Notes: generated by a model not told the origin, from the sequence alone. A DNA stretch of 64,000 nucleotides from Paucibacter sp. DJ2R-2 (GCF_025717675.1 NZ_JAJIRT010000014.1:62001-126000); one strand, 5' to 3'; shown: positions 42,930 to 53,877, counted from the first letter of the stretch. Made by a program: numbers and translations.

Positions 42930-44240
42930 ATGAGCCACGCTTCCGCCCCGTCCTTCTGCGCCATTGACTTTGGCACCTCCAACTCGGCGATTGCCGTGCC
43001 CAAGGAGGAGGGAGGCATGCGTCTGGTGGAACTGGAGGGCGCGCACACCACCATGCCCACGGCGGTTTTCTACTTTGTGGAAGGCCGGCATGATGCCGAT
43101 GGCCCGCCGCGCGCCTTCGGCCGTGCGGCGGTGGCGGCTTATGTCGAGGGGGCAGATGGCCGGTTGATGCGCTCGATGAAGAGCATCCTGGGTTCGGGCC
43201 TGATCGAGCAGACCACCGATGTCGGTGGCGGCCGAGGCGTCAAGTACTCGGACATCCTGGCCGGCTACCTCAAGCGCTTGCGTAACACGGCGCAGGCTTC
43301 GGGTGCCGTCGGTGCCCTGAACAAGCTGGTGCTGGGCCGGCCGGTGTTCTTCGTTGATGGTGAGCCGGCGCGTGACGCCGCAGCGCAAGCCTCGCTGGAA
43401 GCGGCCGCCCACAAGGTCGGCTTCGACGAGGTGCATTTCCAGTTCGAGCCCATCGCGGCGGCCTTCGACTTTGAGCACCAGATCGACCGTGAGCAGATCG
43501 TGCTGGTCGCCGACATCGGCGGCGGTACCTCCGACTTCTCCGTCGTGCGCGTCGGCCCCGAACGCATGAACCGCCTCGATCGCCGCGACGACATCCTGGC
43601 CAACCACGGCGTGCACATCGCCGGCACTGATTTCGACCGCCACATCGAATTGGCCAGCGTCTTGCGCGAGTTCGGCTACCGCAGCTTCGGCCCCGAGCGT
43701 GCCGGTTCGCCGCCGCGCGAAGTACCCAGCGGCGTCTATTTCGACCTGGCCACCTGGCACTTGATCAACACCGTCTACAGCCCGCAGCGCGTGGCCGAGC
43801 TGCGCCAGATGCGCAGCTTCTACGGCAATATCCAGCACCACCAGCGCCTGATGACGGTGGTGGAAGATCACCTCGGCCACGAACTGGCCGGCCGTGCCGA
43901 AGACGCCAAGATTGCCGTCTCCGGCGGTGGCGACACCGTCATCGACCTCGGCCTGGTCGAAAGCGGCCTCGAAGTTGCCTTGAGCGAAACGGTGGCGGTG
44001 CAGGCGCTGGAAGCCGACATTGGCCGCATCGTCCAGGCCGGCCGCGAGGCCGTGGCCCAGGCCGGCTTGCGGCCCGATCAGATCAACGCGCTCTACTTCA
44101 CCGGCGGCTCCACCGGCCTGCGCTTCCTGGCCGAGAAGATCGCCGCCGACTACCCGCAAGCCCAGCATGTGCGCGGCGACCGTTTTGCGTCGGTGGCCAC
44201 GGGCCTCGGTCTGCACGCCGCACGCCTCTTCACTCAGTAA
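42930..44240 (+). CDS. yegD: Hsp70-like protein, YegD family
   Basis: 436 aa. It has the actin/Hsp70 ATPase motifs DFGTSNSA (phosphate 1), ADIGGGTSDFSV (phosphate 2) and FTGGSTGL (adenosine), but lacks the C-terminal substrate-binding domain of DnaK. This matches YegD-type chaperone-like ATPases. Function largely unknown. Confidence 0.9.
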   Translation: MSHASAPSFCAIDFGTSNSAIAVPKEEGGMRLVELEGAHTTMPTAVFYFVEGRHDADGPPRAFGRAAVAAYVEGADGRLMRSMKSILGSGLIEQTTDVGGGRGVKYSDILAGYLKRLRNTAQASGAVGALNKLVLGRPVFFVDGEPARDAAAQASLEAAAHKVGFDEVHFQFEPIAAAFDFEHQIDREQIVLVADIGGGTSDFSVVRVGPERMNRLDRRDDILANHGVHIAGTDFDRHIELASVLREFGYRSFGPERAGSPPREVPSGVYFDLATWHLINTVYSPQRVAELRQMRSFYGNIQHHQRLMTVVEDHLGHELAGRAEDAKIAVSGGGDTVIDLGLVESGLEVALSETVAVQALEADIGRIVQAGREAVAQAGLRPDQINALYFTGGSTGLRFLAEKIAADYPQAQHVRGDRFASVATGLGLHAARLFTQ

Positions 44241-44312
44241 ACCCGACAGGTGGGGCGCCGTGGTCGGCGCTGCTAGAGTCCTCGCTTCGTTTCAAAACGG
44301 CGACACAGACTC

Positions 44313-46766
44313 ATGGCCTTCAGCCCCGCCCCTCGTCTCTTGCCCCTGGCCATTGCGCTGGCCCTGGGCTGCCTGAATCCCTCGTTCGCGCAAGCGCCGC
44401 AAGCAGCGACTGCCACGGCTGATGCCGAGGGCTATCAGCAGCCTTCGGCGGCCATGCGTGCCGTGCTCGACGCGCCGGGCCTGCCGGTGCACCAGCTCTC
44501 GCCCGATCAGAAGACGCTGGCGGTGCTTCAGTTGCAGCGTCACCGCACCATCGCCGATCTGGCTCGCCCCATCCATCGCCTGGCCGGTGGCCGGTATGAC
44601 GCCGCGGCCGGCGGCCCACAGATGCTGAGCGTGATTGAGTCCTTGCAGCTGCGTGACCTGGCACGGCCCGAAGCGCCGGCGCGCGAGCTGCGCCTGCCGG
44701 CCGGTGGCGCTTTCCACCAGCTGCGCTGGTCGCCGGACGGCCGCCGCTTCCTGCTCAACCGCCGCAGCGACAAGGCCATCGAGCTCTGGGTCGGTGAGGT
44801 CGCCACCGGCGCGCTCAAGCCGCTGCGCGGCGTGCGCCTGAACACCATGTACGAGCGCAATGTGGCCTGGCTCAATGCCGACGAGCTGGTGGTGGTGGCC
44901 GTGCCGGACCAGCGCGGCCCGGCACCGCAGTTCAGCGTACCCAGCGGTCCGTCCATTCAGGAGTCCATGGGCCAGACCTCGCCCGAGTACACGCGCCAGG
45001 ACCTGCTCAAGAACCGCCAGGACGAGGCCTTGTTCCAGCACCAGGCCAGCGCCGTGCTGCGCCGGGTGGACCTGCGCAGTGGCGCTTCGCGCGAGATCGG
45101 CGCGCCGGGCCTGATCGCTCAGGTACAGACCGTGGGCACGCAGGGCGCGCTCTTGGTCGAACGCCTGGTGCCGCCCTTCAGCTACCAGGTCGGCGCCAAT
45201 GACTTCGGCCGCGAGGTCGAGCTGCGCGACGCCCAGGGCAAGCTGCTGCGCAGCCTGGGCGCCGTCAAGACCCGCCAAGGTGTGCCGGTCGAAGGCGTGA
45301 TCACCGGCCCGCGCGACTACTGGGCTTCGCCCCTGGCCGATGGCGCTGTCTACTGGGTGGAAGCTCTGGACGGCGGTGACCCGAACACCAAGGTCAGCCA
45401 TCGCGACCGTCTGATGCGCCTGGACGCGCCCTACCAGGGCGAGGCGCGAGAGGTCCATCGCACCGCCGGCCGCCTGATCAACCTGAGTTTTGTCGAGTCC
45501 AAGCCACGCGCCTTGGTGGCCGAGTTCGACCGTGACCGCCGCTGGCTCAGCGTCGACCTGCTGGCGCTGGACGGCAGCGCGCCGCCGCAGCGCCTGCAGG
45601 ACCGCTCGCAACGTGACCGCTACAAGGATCCCGGCCAGCCGCTGACCCGTGTGCTGCCCAACGGCCACAGCGTCGCGCGCTTGGATGCTGAAGACCGCTT
45701 GCTGCTGGTCGGCCAGGGCGCCAGCCCGGCCGGCGACCGGCCCTTCATCGACCGCCTGAGCCTCAAGACCGGCCAGACCGAGCGCCTGTTCCAGTCCGGC
45801 AGCACGCACTACGAGCGGCCCATCACCTTGCTGGCCGATGGCCGCTTGCTGAGCAGCCGTGAGACCTTCAACGAGCCGCCCAATCTGCTGCTGCGCAGCG
45901 GTGCCGATTTCGGCCAGATGCAGGCCCTGACCCAGCACCGCGACCCGACGCCGCAGCTGCGCGACATCCAGCGCGAGCTGGTCAAGTTCAAGCGCGCCGA
46001 TGGCGTGGAGCTGAGCTTCTGGCTCTACTTGCCGCCCGATTTCAAGAAGGGGGAGCCGCGCCCGACTTTCGTCTGGGCCTACCCGCTGGAGTTCACCGAT
46101 GCCTCGACCGCCGGCCAGGTCAGCGGCTCGGCCACGCGCTTCAACACCTTCGGCGGCACCAGCCCGCTGATGTTGCTGCTCGACGGCTATGTGGTGTTGA
46201 TGGACGCGACCATGCCCGTGGTCGGCGATCCGAAGACGGTCAACGACAGCTTTGTCGAGCAGATCACGGCCAATGCCCAGGCCATCATCGACAAAGCGGT
46301 GGAGCTGGGCGTCAGCGAGCGCTCTCAGATGGTGGTGGGCGGCCACAGCTACGGCGCTTTCATGACGGCCAATCTGCTGGCCCACACCGACCTGTTCAAG
46401 TCCGGCATTGCGCGCAGCGGCGCCTACAACCGCACGCTCACGCCCTTCGGCTTCCAGAGCGAACGCCGCACCTACTGGGAGGCGCAAGACGTCTACCTGC
46501 GCCTGTCACCGTTCAACTACGCCAACAAGCTCAAGGAACCCATCTTGCTGATCCACGGCGAGAACGACGACAACCCGGGCACCTATCCGATCCAGACCCA
46601 GCGCCTGTACCAGGCTCTGGCCGGTACCGGCGGCAAGGTCCGTTATGTGACCTTGCCGCTGGAGTCACACGGTTATGCGGCGCGCGAGTCGCAAGGCCAT
46701 GTGTTGCGCGAGATGAGCGACTGGATGAAGCGCCAGACCCGCGATCCGCGGGCCCCCAAGCCTTGA
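44313..46766 (+). CDS. Prolyl oligopeptidase-family (S9) peptidase, exported
   Basis: 817 aa with a Sec signal peptide (LALGCLNPSFA-QA). A long beta-propeller leads to the catalytic domain with GGHSYGAFM (nucleophile Ser), GENDDN (acid) and ESHGYAAR (His). The sequence resembles the large S9 branch that includes glutamyl endopeptidase-like enzymes. It differs from the S9 peptidase at 30640 in length and motif context. Confidence 0.92.
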   Translation: MAFSPAPRLLPLAIALALGCLNPSFAQAPQAATATADAEGYQQPSAAMRAVLDAPGLPVHQLSPDQKTLAVLQLQRHRTIADLARPIHRLAGGRYDAAAGGPQMLSVIESLQLRDLARPEAPARELRLPAGGAFHQLRWSPDGRRFLLNRRSDKAIELWVGEVATGALKPLRGVRLNTMYERNVAWLNADELVVVAVPDQRGPAPQFSVPSGPSIQESMGQTSPEYTRQDLLKNRQDEALFQHQASAVLRRVDLRSGASREIGAPGLIAQVQTVGTQGALLVERLVPPFSYQVGANDFGREVELRDAQGKLLRSLGAVKTRQGVPVEGVITGPRDYWASPLADGAVYWVEALDGGDPNTKVSHRDRLMRLDAPYQGEAREVHRTAGRLINLSFVESKPRALVAEFDRDRRWLSVDLLALDGSAPPQRLQDRSQRDRYKDPGQPLTRVLPNGHSVARLDAEDRLLLVGQGASPAGDRPFIDRLSLKTGQTERLFQSGSTHYERPITLLADGRLLSSRETFNEPPNLLLRSGADFGQMQALTQHRDPTPQLRDIQRELVKFKRADGVELSFWLYLPPDFKKGEPRPTFVWAYPLEFTDASTAGQVSGSATRFNTFGGTSPLMLLLDGYVVLMDATMPVVGDPKTVNDSFVEQITANAQAIIDKAVELGVSERSQMVVGGHSYGAFMTANLLAHTDLFKSGIARSGAYNRTLTPFGFQSERRTYWEAQDVYLRLSPFNYANKLKEPILLIHGENDDNPGTYPIQTQRLYQALAGTGGKVRYVTLPLESHGYAARESQGHVLREMSDWMKRQTRDPRAPKP

Positions 46767-46773
46767 GTCGGCT

Positions 46774-47589
46774 TCAGTAGCGGCCGCGCGGCGGCGGGCC
46801 GCGCCGGGCCGGCGGGCGCTGCGGGGCTGCCGGTTTCGCCTGCGGCCGGCTGACGTCGGCCAGCATCAGGCAGGCGCTGACTAGGCCTTCCACCGCCTCT
46901 TCCAGATCCTTGGGCGGCTCCAGCGACTCGATTTCTTCGAGCAAGTCGTCGGCGTCCTCGAGGTCATCCGGATCCAGGTGCATGAAGATGGCGGCCAGGG
47001 GTTCCAGCAGGTCGGCCGCGTCCTCGCGCATCAGCTCGGGGAAGCGTTCGGTGGCCAGGGCGAAGCCGGCCACCCAGGGGAAGACCACTTCAGAGGGCTC
47101 GGCCTCGTCTTCTTCATCCTCGCCCTGCATCTCGAACACCCAGGGGTCGAACCACTGGCGGTCGACGATGGCTTGGTTGAGCTGCTGGTAGCGGCGCTTG
47201 ACCAGGGCCAGCAGCGGCCGGCTGTCGAAGCGCTCGGGCGGGTTGCGGCCTTCCTCGCTGTCCAGCACATGGCGGGTCCACTGAAAGGCCGGCACGGCCT
47301 TGGGCTGCAACAGCACGCCGACCAGAAAGCCGTCCAGCATGCTGACATCGAGCGGTTCCAGGGGCGCCGGAACCTGATCCAGCAGCGTCTGCAAATGTTC
47401 GAGTTCGGCTTCGTTCAGTGGCTCGGCCGGCGCTTTCACGGCGGCGGCCGGTGCTGGGCGCTCGCCAGGCCGACTGCCAGCCCGGGCATTGGGGCCTTGG
47501 CCCGGCGCCGAGCCTGGGCGACGGCCGGGGGCCTGTCGGGGGGCGTGGGCGGGCGAACGTGGGCGCGGCGGCTTGGTGTTTGAATTCAT
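46774..47589 (-). CDS. UPF0149 (YecA-like) protein without SEC-C motif
   Basis: 271 aa. A Pro/Arg/Ala-rich N-terminal extension of about 50 residues precedes the UPF0149 core (LDVSMLDGFLVGVLLQP, FDPWVFEMQGEDEEDEA). The C-terminus has no CxC...CH zinc motif and instead ends in a Pro/Arg tail (PPARRGPPPRGRY). Both extensions are basic and disordered-looking, suggesting RNA or ribosome contact; that is inference. Confidence 0.87.
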   Translation of the reverse strand: MNSNTKPPRPRSPAHAPRQAPGRRPGSAPGQGPNARAGSRPGERPAPAAAVKAPAEPLNEAELEHLQTLLDQVPAPLEPLDVSMLDGFLVGVLLQPKAVPAFQWTRHVLDSEEGRNPPERFDSRPLLALVKRRYQQLNQAIVDRQWFDPWVFEMQGEDEEDEAEPSEVVFPWVAGFALATERFPELMREDAADLLEPLAAIFMHLDPDDLEDADDLLEEIESLEPPKDLEEAVEGLVSACLMLADVSRPQAKPAAPQRPPARRGPPPRGRY

Positions 47590-47639
47590 GACGCTATTGT
47601 CCGGCGGAAGCTGTGCTTGTCCACGGCTGTCCGGTCAAG

Positions 47640-47797
47640 TGCCGGAGAACTCCCACCGAATGGGGATACCCAGGCCGGCTTTCGCCACCTAGAGTACGGA
47701 CCAAGCGAGGCGTTCCACGAACCCTTGCAAACGTCCCAACGACGTCCTTTCGAGGACTTTCAACGCTCATCTGGCCTGCCAGGTGGGCGTTTTTTTT
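47640..47797 (+). ncRNA. Candidate small RNA ending at an orphan terminator
   Basis: A strong + strand terminator at 47762-47797 has no + strand gene upstream: the flanking genes at 46774 and 47760 are both leftward. The preceding 100-150 nt contain small hairpins such as GTCC/GGAC near 47735-47750. The 5' end and promoter are not defined; the start given is approximate. Confidence 0.35.
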
Positions 47798-48761
47798 GCC
47801 CCGGCGCTGCCGGTGCGCCAAAGCCGCCCGCCAAGGCCAGGCGCAGCGCCGCCACCAGCAGTTGCACCGGCCGCGGCGTGGCGCTGCTCCAGGGCCGCAG
47901 GGCGTAGATGGCGTCGCCAAAGAAGCCGACCGGCCGCCAGTCCGGCAGCAGTTCGACCAGCTCGCCGCTCGCCAGCGCCGCAGCGGCGCTGAAATCGGGC
48001 AGCAGGGCGAGGCCCAGTCCGTCCAGCGCCGCTTCGCGCAGGATTTCGCTATTGCCGGCGCGCAGCGGGCCTTGCACCTGCACTTTCACGCGCTCCGCCT
48101 CCTGCCCGACGTCCTGGCGCTCGAACAGCCACTGCGCCGGCCCGGGGCGCAAGTAGGCCAGGCAGGCGTGTTCCGCCAGATCCTCAGGGCGGCTCGGCGC
48201 CGGGCGCTGGCGCAGATAGGCCGGGCTGGCCAGGAGCAGGGCGCGGCTGTCGCAGAGCTTGACAGCGACATGGCTGTCGAGCGGCGCGCTGCAGTGGCGC
48301 ACGGCCAGGTCGAAACCTTCCTGGGCCAGGGCAACGAGGCGGTCGGACAGGTCCAGCTCGATCTGGATCTCCGGGTAGTCCTGGCAAAAACGATTCAGCA
48401 GCGGCGCCAGATGCTGGCGCCCCAGGGCCACCGGCGCGCTCAGGCGCAGGCGGCCGCGCGGTTGGCCGACGGCGTCGCGGCTGGCACCCAGGGCGGCCGT
48501 GATCTGGGCCAGCGGCGCGGCCGTTTCGGCCACCAGGCGCTGGCCGGCTTCGCTCAGGCGCACCGAGCGCGTGGTGCGTGCCACCAGGTTCTGACCCAAT
48601 TGGCGCTCCAGGTCGGCGATGCGCTGGCTGACCGCGGCCTTGGACAGGCCCAGACGCTGCGCAGCCTTGGTGAAACTGCCCAGCTGGGCGATCACGCTGA
48701 GGGCGTGGAGCTGGCCCCAGAGCTGGTCAGGACGCGCTTCGGTGCTGGTGGGTGACTTCAT
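47760..48761 (-). CDS. LysR-family transcriptional regulator
   Basis: 333 aa. HTH FTKAAQRLGLSKAAVSQRIADLE and a CrgA-like effector domain. The C-terminal KKRPPGRPDER is encoded antisense to a terminator and may be dispensable. Divergent from mmsA, its likely target. The start codon overlaps a 9-bp inverted repeat and has no Shine-Dalgarno sequence, so the message may be leaderless. Confidence 0.9.
   Translation of the reverse strand: MKSPTSTEARPDQLWGQLHALSVIAQLGSFTKAAQRLGLSKAAVSQRIADLERQLGQNLVARTTRSVRLSEAGQRLVAETAAPLAQITAALGASRDAVGQPRGRLRLSAPVALGRQHLAPLLNRFCQDYPEIQIELDLSDRLVALAQEGFDLAVRHCSAPLDSHVAVKLCDSRALLLASPAYLRQRPAPSRPEDLAEHACLAYLRPGPAQWLFERQDVGQEAERVKVQVQGPLRAGNSEILREAALDGLGLALLPDFSAAAALASGELVELLPDWRPVGFFGDAIYALRPWSSATPRPVQLLVAALRLALAGGFGAPAAPGQKKRPPGRPDER
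47762..47797 (+). terminator. Rho-independent terminator with no gene upstream on its strand
   Basis: Arms 47762-47774 and 47779-47791 pair over 13 positions with two G-U, loop CCTG, then a T8 run. On the opposite strand there is no T-run, so it does not end the LysR mRNA. The last codons of the LysR gene, including its stop, run antisense through it. Confidence 0.85.
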
Positions 48762-48786
48762 GATTGTTCATTTTGCCGAACAATCA
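48761..48786. promoter_or_regulatory. Candidate LysR operator overlapping the regulator's start codon
   Basis: TGATTGTTC (48761-48769) and GAACAATCA (48778-48786) are perfect 9-bp arms with an 8-nt spacer, lying between the divergent lysR and mmsA genes. Binding here would block the regulator's own start and sit upstream of the mmsA promoter region. Confidence 0.6.
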
Positions 48787-48858
48787 AGTTGCTGAATATG
48801 GATTGGCAGCCCAGCCCGGCCTGCCTAGACTGGGCCACCGACCCGGAGACCCCCCGCC

Positions 48859-50385
<1,527 letters not shown>

Positions 50386-50464
50386 GCGAGCGGCGTCGTG
50401 TGAACAGGCCCTGGGCGAAAATGGCAGGATCGGGCCTTTGCCGGCTCATCTTCGCGACCGACCG

Positions 50465-50959
50465 ATGCAACTGTTCACCGCCGACGCTTACCAAGCCCCG
50501 CTGGCCGCCCGTTTTGAGGCCCTGGCCCTCGCCCTCCGCGAGTGGGTGCCTGAGGGGCGACTCGAACACATCGGTTCCTCGGCCGTACCGGGTGCAGTGT
50601 CTAAAGGCGATCTGGACGTTTGTCTGATCGTGGCCGCCGCGGCTCATGCCGATACCGTGGCCCGGCTGCTGGCCCAGGGCTACACCGAGCAACGCGACAC
50701 CTTGCGCACGCCCGAGCTGTGCATGCTCAATGCGCCGCAGCAGGCGCCCGAGCATGCAGTCCAGGTGGTGGCAGCGGGCTCGAAGTTCGAGGACTTTCTG
50801 CGCTTCCGCGATGCCTTGCGGGCCGACCCAGCCCTGGTCGAGCAGTACAACCTCGTCAAGCGGCGCTCGGTCGGCCTCGGCGAACATGGCTACCGTGAGG
50901 CCAAGAGCCGGTTCATTGTCAGCGTGCTCGAGGCCGCGGAGCCCAGCGCAGACCTCTGA
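50465..50959 (+). CDS. GrpB/UPF0157 nucleotidyltransferase-fold protein
   Basis: 164 aa. The nucleotidyltransferase signature HIGSSAVPGAVSKGDLDV is intact, and the C-terminal YNLVKRRS region is typical of the GrpB family. Biochemical role unknown. The ATG at 50465 removes a non-conserved leader. Confidence 0.88.
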   Translation: MQLFTADAYQAPLAARFEALALALREWVPEGRLEHIGSSAVPGAVSKGDLDVCLIVAAAAHADTVARLLAQGYTEQRDTLRTPELCMLNAPQQAPEHAVQVVAAGSKFEDFLRFRDALRADPALVEQYNLVKRRSVGLGEHGYREAKSRFIVSVLEAAEPSADL

Positions 50960-51037
50960 GGCGCTACCGCTCGGCTGAGGGGGCAAAACCGGCCTGCAAA
51001 TCGGCTACGCTTGCGCCTCCATTGAATCGAGACGCCC

Positions 51038-52696
51038 ATGCAAGCCGTACTGCACAGCGACGAGGAAGCCAGCGGCGAAACCCTGACCGCCTGTCTGGAG
51101 GTGGCGCGCGCCCAGGCCCAGGCCGATCTCAGCCTGGGCTTTGCCGCCGCCACCCGCGCCTGGGAAATCGCCAGCAGCCAGGGCCAGTTCAGCGAGTACC
51201 TGGAAGCCGGCCGCTGGCGCTGCTTCTACCTGTACCGGCGCGGCGAGATGGTCGAGATGCTGAGCGCCGCCCAGCACCTGATGCCGCTGTTCCGCGAGCA
51301 GGGCAACAGCGCTTCCCTGTGCGAGCTGCTGCGCTGGATGGCGTTTTCGGCTGCCGAGCAGGGGGACTTCGAATCGGCCCTGGCCCATGTCAATGAAACC
51401 TTGGCGCGGGCCCGCGAGCTGGCCGACCCCAAGCTGGTTGCGCTGGCCCTGAACGCCGTCGGTGCCGTGCTCGAACGCATGGGCGACCCCTGGCAGGCCG
51501 AACGCTTGATGAACGAAGCGGCCGCCCTGGTGGGCGAGCAGGCCGGCGCGGCCGAGCGCCTGATTGCCCACAACAACCTCGCCACCGTGGGCCTGAGTCA
51601 CTTCAAGCTTTTGCGCCACAGCGAGAGCGCCGAGCAGCGCCGCGAGGGCCAGGATGCGCTCTCGCGCGCACTGCAGCACACGGTGGCAGCGCGCCCCCAT
51701 GCCCTGGCGATTGGCGAGCGCTTTGTGCTGGCCATCAGCGACAGCAACCGTGGCGAGATCCTGCTGCACCTGGGCCGCTTGGAGGAGGCCGAGGCCGTCT
51801 TGCATGAAGCCCTGGCCGATATCGATGCCCATGGCTATCCGGCGCTTGGCTGGCGCGCCCGCTGTTCCCTGGCTGAGCTGCAGCTGGCGCGCGGCGACGC
51901 CGCGGCCGCTCAGCAAGCCTTGGCCACCATCCTGCTGGAGTCGGAGGGCCGGGCGCTCAGCGAGCTGCGCATCCGCCTGCACCATGCCGCTTATCGGGCG
52001 GCGCAGATGCAGGGTGAGGCCAGCTTGGCCCTGCGCCACCTGGAGCAGCACCTGTCGCTGATGCGTGGCCGCGCCGTCGCACAGCTGGCCGCCCAGGCTC
52101 GCTTCTTTGTCACCCGGGTCGAGGCCGAGCGCTCGCTGGAAGAGCGCCGCCCGGCGACTCAGGGCCTGGCCGAGCAACGTGCCTTGGCCGAGCCGGCCGA
52201 ACCCGAAGACGCGTCCTGGCGCGACCCCCTGACCGGCTTGGGCAACCGCCTGTGCATGGCGGCGCGCATGCCGGCCCTGGTGCGCGCGGCCGAGTTGACC
52301 GCGGCACCGCTGACCCTGGCCTTGATCGATGTCGACCGTTTCACCGCCCTGACCCGCCAGCACGGCCTGGACGTGGGCAACCAGGTGCTGCAGGTGCTGG
52401 CGCAGATGCTGCGCGACAACACCCGCGCGCGCGACCTGCTGCTGCGCCTGGCGGACGACCAAATTCTGGTCGCCTTGCCCGACACCGTGGCTGACCGCGC
52501 CGTCGAGGTCTGTGAGCGCCTGCGCATGGCGGTGGAGCAGTACCCCTGGGCTCAGCTGGCCGAGGGCCTGGACGTGACCCTGAGCATCGGCCTGGCCAAT
52601 GCGCCGCCCTATGCCACCGACTTGCTGGTGGCGCGGGCCGAGAGCGCGATGTACCGCGCCAAGCACCTGGGCCGCAACCGCGTCGCCTTGGCTTGA
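51038..52696 (+). CDS. TPR-repeat protein with degenerate GGDEF domain
   Basis: 552 aa. The first 360 residues form TPR-like helical repeats (for example GRLEEAEAVLHEALADID); no membrane helix. The C-terminal domain has the GGDEF fold (WRDPLTGLGNRL, LTLALIDVDRF, SAMYRAKHLGRN), but the active-site loop reads ADDQI in place of GGDEF. The inhibitory-site RxxD is kept as RARD five residues before. It is probably a c-di-GMP-binding effector rather than a cyclase. It converges with a GGDEF gene, 8 nt apart. Confidence 0.88.
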   Translation: MQAVLHSDEEASGETLTACLEVARAQAQADLSLGFAAATRAWEIASSQGQFSEYLEAGRWRCFYLYRRGEMVEMLSAAQHLMPLFREQGNSASLCELLRWMAFSAAEQGDFESALAHVNETLARARELADPKLVALALNAVGAVLERMGDPWQAERLMNEAAALVGEQAGAAERLIAHNNLATVGLSHFKLLRHSESAEQRREGQDALSRALQHTVAARPHALAIGERFVLAISDSNRGEILLHLGRLEEAEAVLHEALADIDAHGYPALGWRARCSLAELQLARGDAAAAQQALATILLESEGRALSELRIRLHHAAYRAAQMQGEASLALRHLEQHLSLMRGRAVAQLAAQARFFVTRVEAERSLEERRPATQGLAEQRALAEPAEPEDASWRDPLTGLGNRLCMAARMPALVRAAELTAAPLTLALIDVDRFTALTRQHGLDVGNQVLQVLAQMLRDNTRARDLLLRLADDQILVALPDTVADRAVEVCERLRMAVEQYPWAQLAEGLDVTLSIGLANAPPYATDLLVARAESAMYRAKHLGRNRVALA

Positions 52697-52704
52697 GGCG
52701 AGGT

Positions 52705-53877
52705 TCAGGCGTCCAACGCCTGCACCACATTGCGGCCCTGCGCCTTGGCCTGGTACATGGCGCGGTCGGCGCGGCTGAGCACGCTGTCGGCGCTGGGGTC
52801 CGAGGCTTCGGCCTCGGCGATACCGAAGCTGGCCGTCAAGGGCCAGTCCTTGCCTTGCCAGCTGAACTGGCTTTCCTCAAGGTTCAGGCGCATGCGTTCG
52901 GCCACCAAGGCGGCGCCGGCGATGTCGGTCAGGGGCAGCAGCACGCAGAACTCCTCGCCGCCCAAACGGCCGAGCACATCGACCTCGCGCACGCAGGGCT
53001 TGAGTACCTCGACCAGGCGCAGCAGCGCGGCGTCACCGGCGGCATGGCCGAGGCTGTCGTTGAGTTGCTTGAAGCGGTCCATGTCGATCATCACCAGGGC
53101 ATAGGGCTTGCCGCGCTGCAGGCGGGCGTGCTCGGTGTCGATGGCCTCGCTGAGGGCGCGCCGGTTCAGCACATCGGTCAGCGGGTCGTGGCGGGTCAGG
53201 CGCTGGATGCGGCGGATCAGCTTGGCCAGGATCAGAAAGGCCATGGTGGCGTTGAGCACCAGATTCATGGCCAGCAAGGACCAGAGCCAGGCGATATTGA
53301 AATCGCCCGAGCCCAGGATGTCGGTGTTGTTGCCGGGCAGGAGCAGGGACTCCAGCAGCCGGCCCAGCAGCAAGATGCTGATCAGGAACAGCGGGCCCGA
53401 GAGCAGCAAGGACATCTGCACTGACACGCGCTGGCGCAGCGCCCACCAGGTGTCCAGGCTGGCCATCAGGGCCAAGGCGAACAGGCTGGCGAACACGCAG
53501 CGGGTTTCCATGCGCATGTCACCGGTATAGGGCAGCGTGGCCAGCACCGCCGCGCCGATCAGCAGGACCGCCAAGGCGCTGCGCCAGGCCAGCGGCTGCC
53601 GCACCAGGGTCGGCAGCACCGTTCGCAGCACCGCGAGCGAAGCAATCGACAGCACGTCCGAGGCCCAGAAAGTAAGCAGGTTCGGCGCCGTGCTGCGCAG
53701 TGCGTGCAGGCTCAGCGAGACCGCCAGCAGGGCATTGACCGCCGCCAGCCCGAAGGAGGCGCGCGGCGCCAGTCGGGCGCCTTGCGCCATTACCGCCCAG
53801 AACACGCTGGCCACGCCAAACTCCAGCACCGTGGCGGCCAAGAGGGTCAGGGCATCGGTGGGCGTGTTGCTGATCAT
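52705..53877 (-). CDS. Membrane diguanylate cyclase (GGDEF)
   Basis: 390 aa. About six N-terminal membrane helices (residues about 10-215) precede a GGDEF domain with an intact active site GGEEF and an RxxD inhibitory site (REVD) five residues upstream. It should make c-di-GMP under product feedback. The ATG at 53877 overlaps the stop of the upstream paralogue by 4 nt. Confidence 0.92.
   Translation of the reverse strand: MISNTPTDALTLLAATVLEFGVASVFWAVMAQGARLAPRASFGLAAVNALLAVSLSLHALRSTAPNLLTFWASDVLSIASLAVLRTVLPTLVRQPLAWRSALAVLLIGAAVLATLPYTGDMRMETRCVFASLFALALMASLDTWWALRQRVSVQMSLLLSGPLFLISILLLGRLLESLLLPGNNTDILGSGDFNIAWLWSLLAMNLVLNATMAFLILAKLIRRIQRLTRHDPLTDVLNRRALSEAIDTEHARLQRGKPYALVMIDMDRFKQLNDSLGHAAGDAALLRLVEVLKPCVREVDVLGRLGGEEFCVLLPLTDIAGAALVAERMRLNLEESQFSWQGKDWPLTASFGIAEAEASDPSADSVLSRADRAMYQAKAQGRNVVQALDA

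Noticed and set aside
44292-46487. 731-aa open frame antisense to the S9 peptidase
   Set aside because: Same reason: antisense shadow of a well-supported gene.
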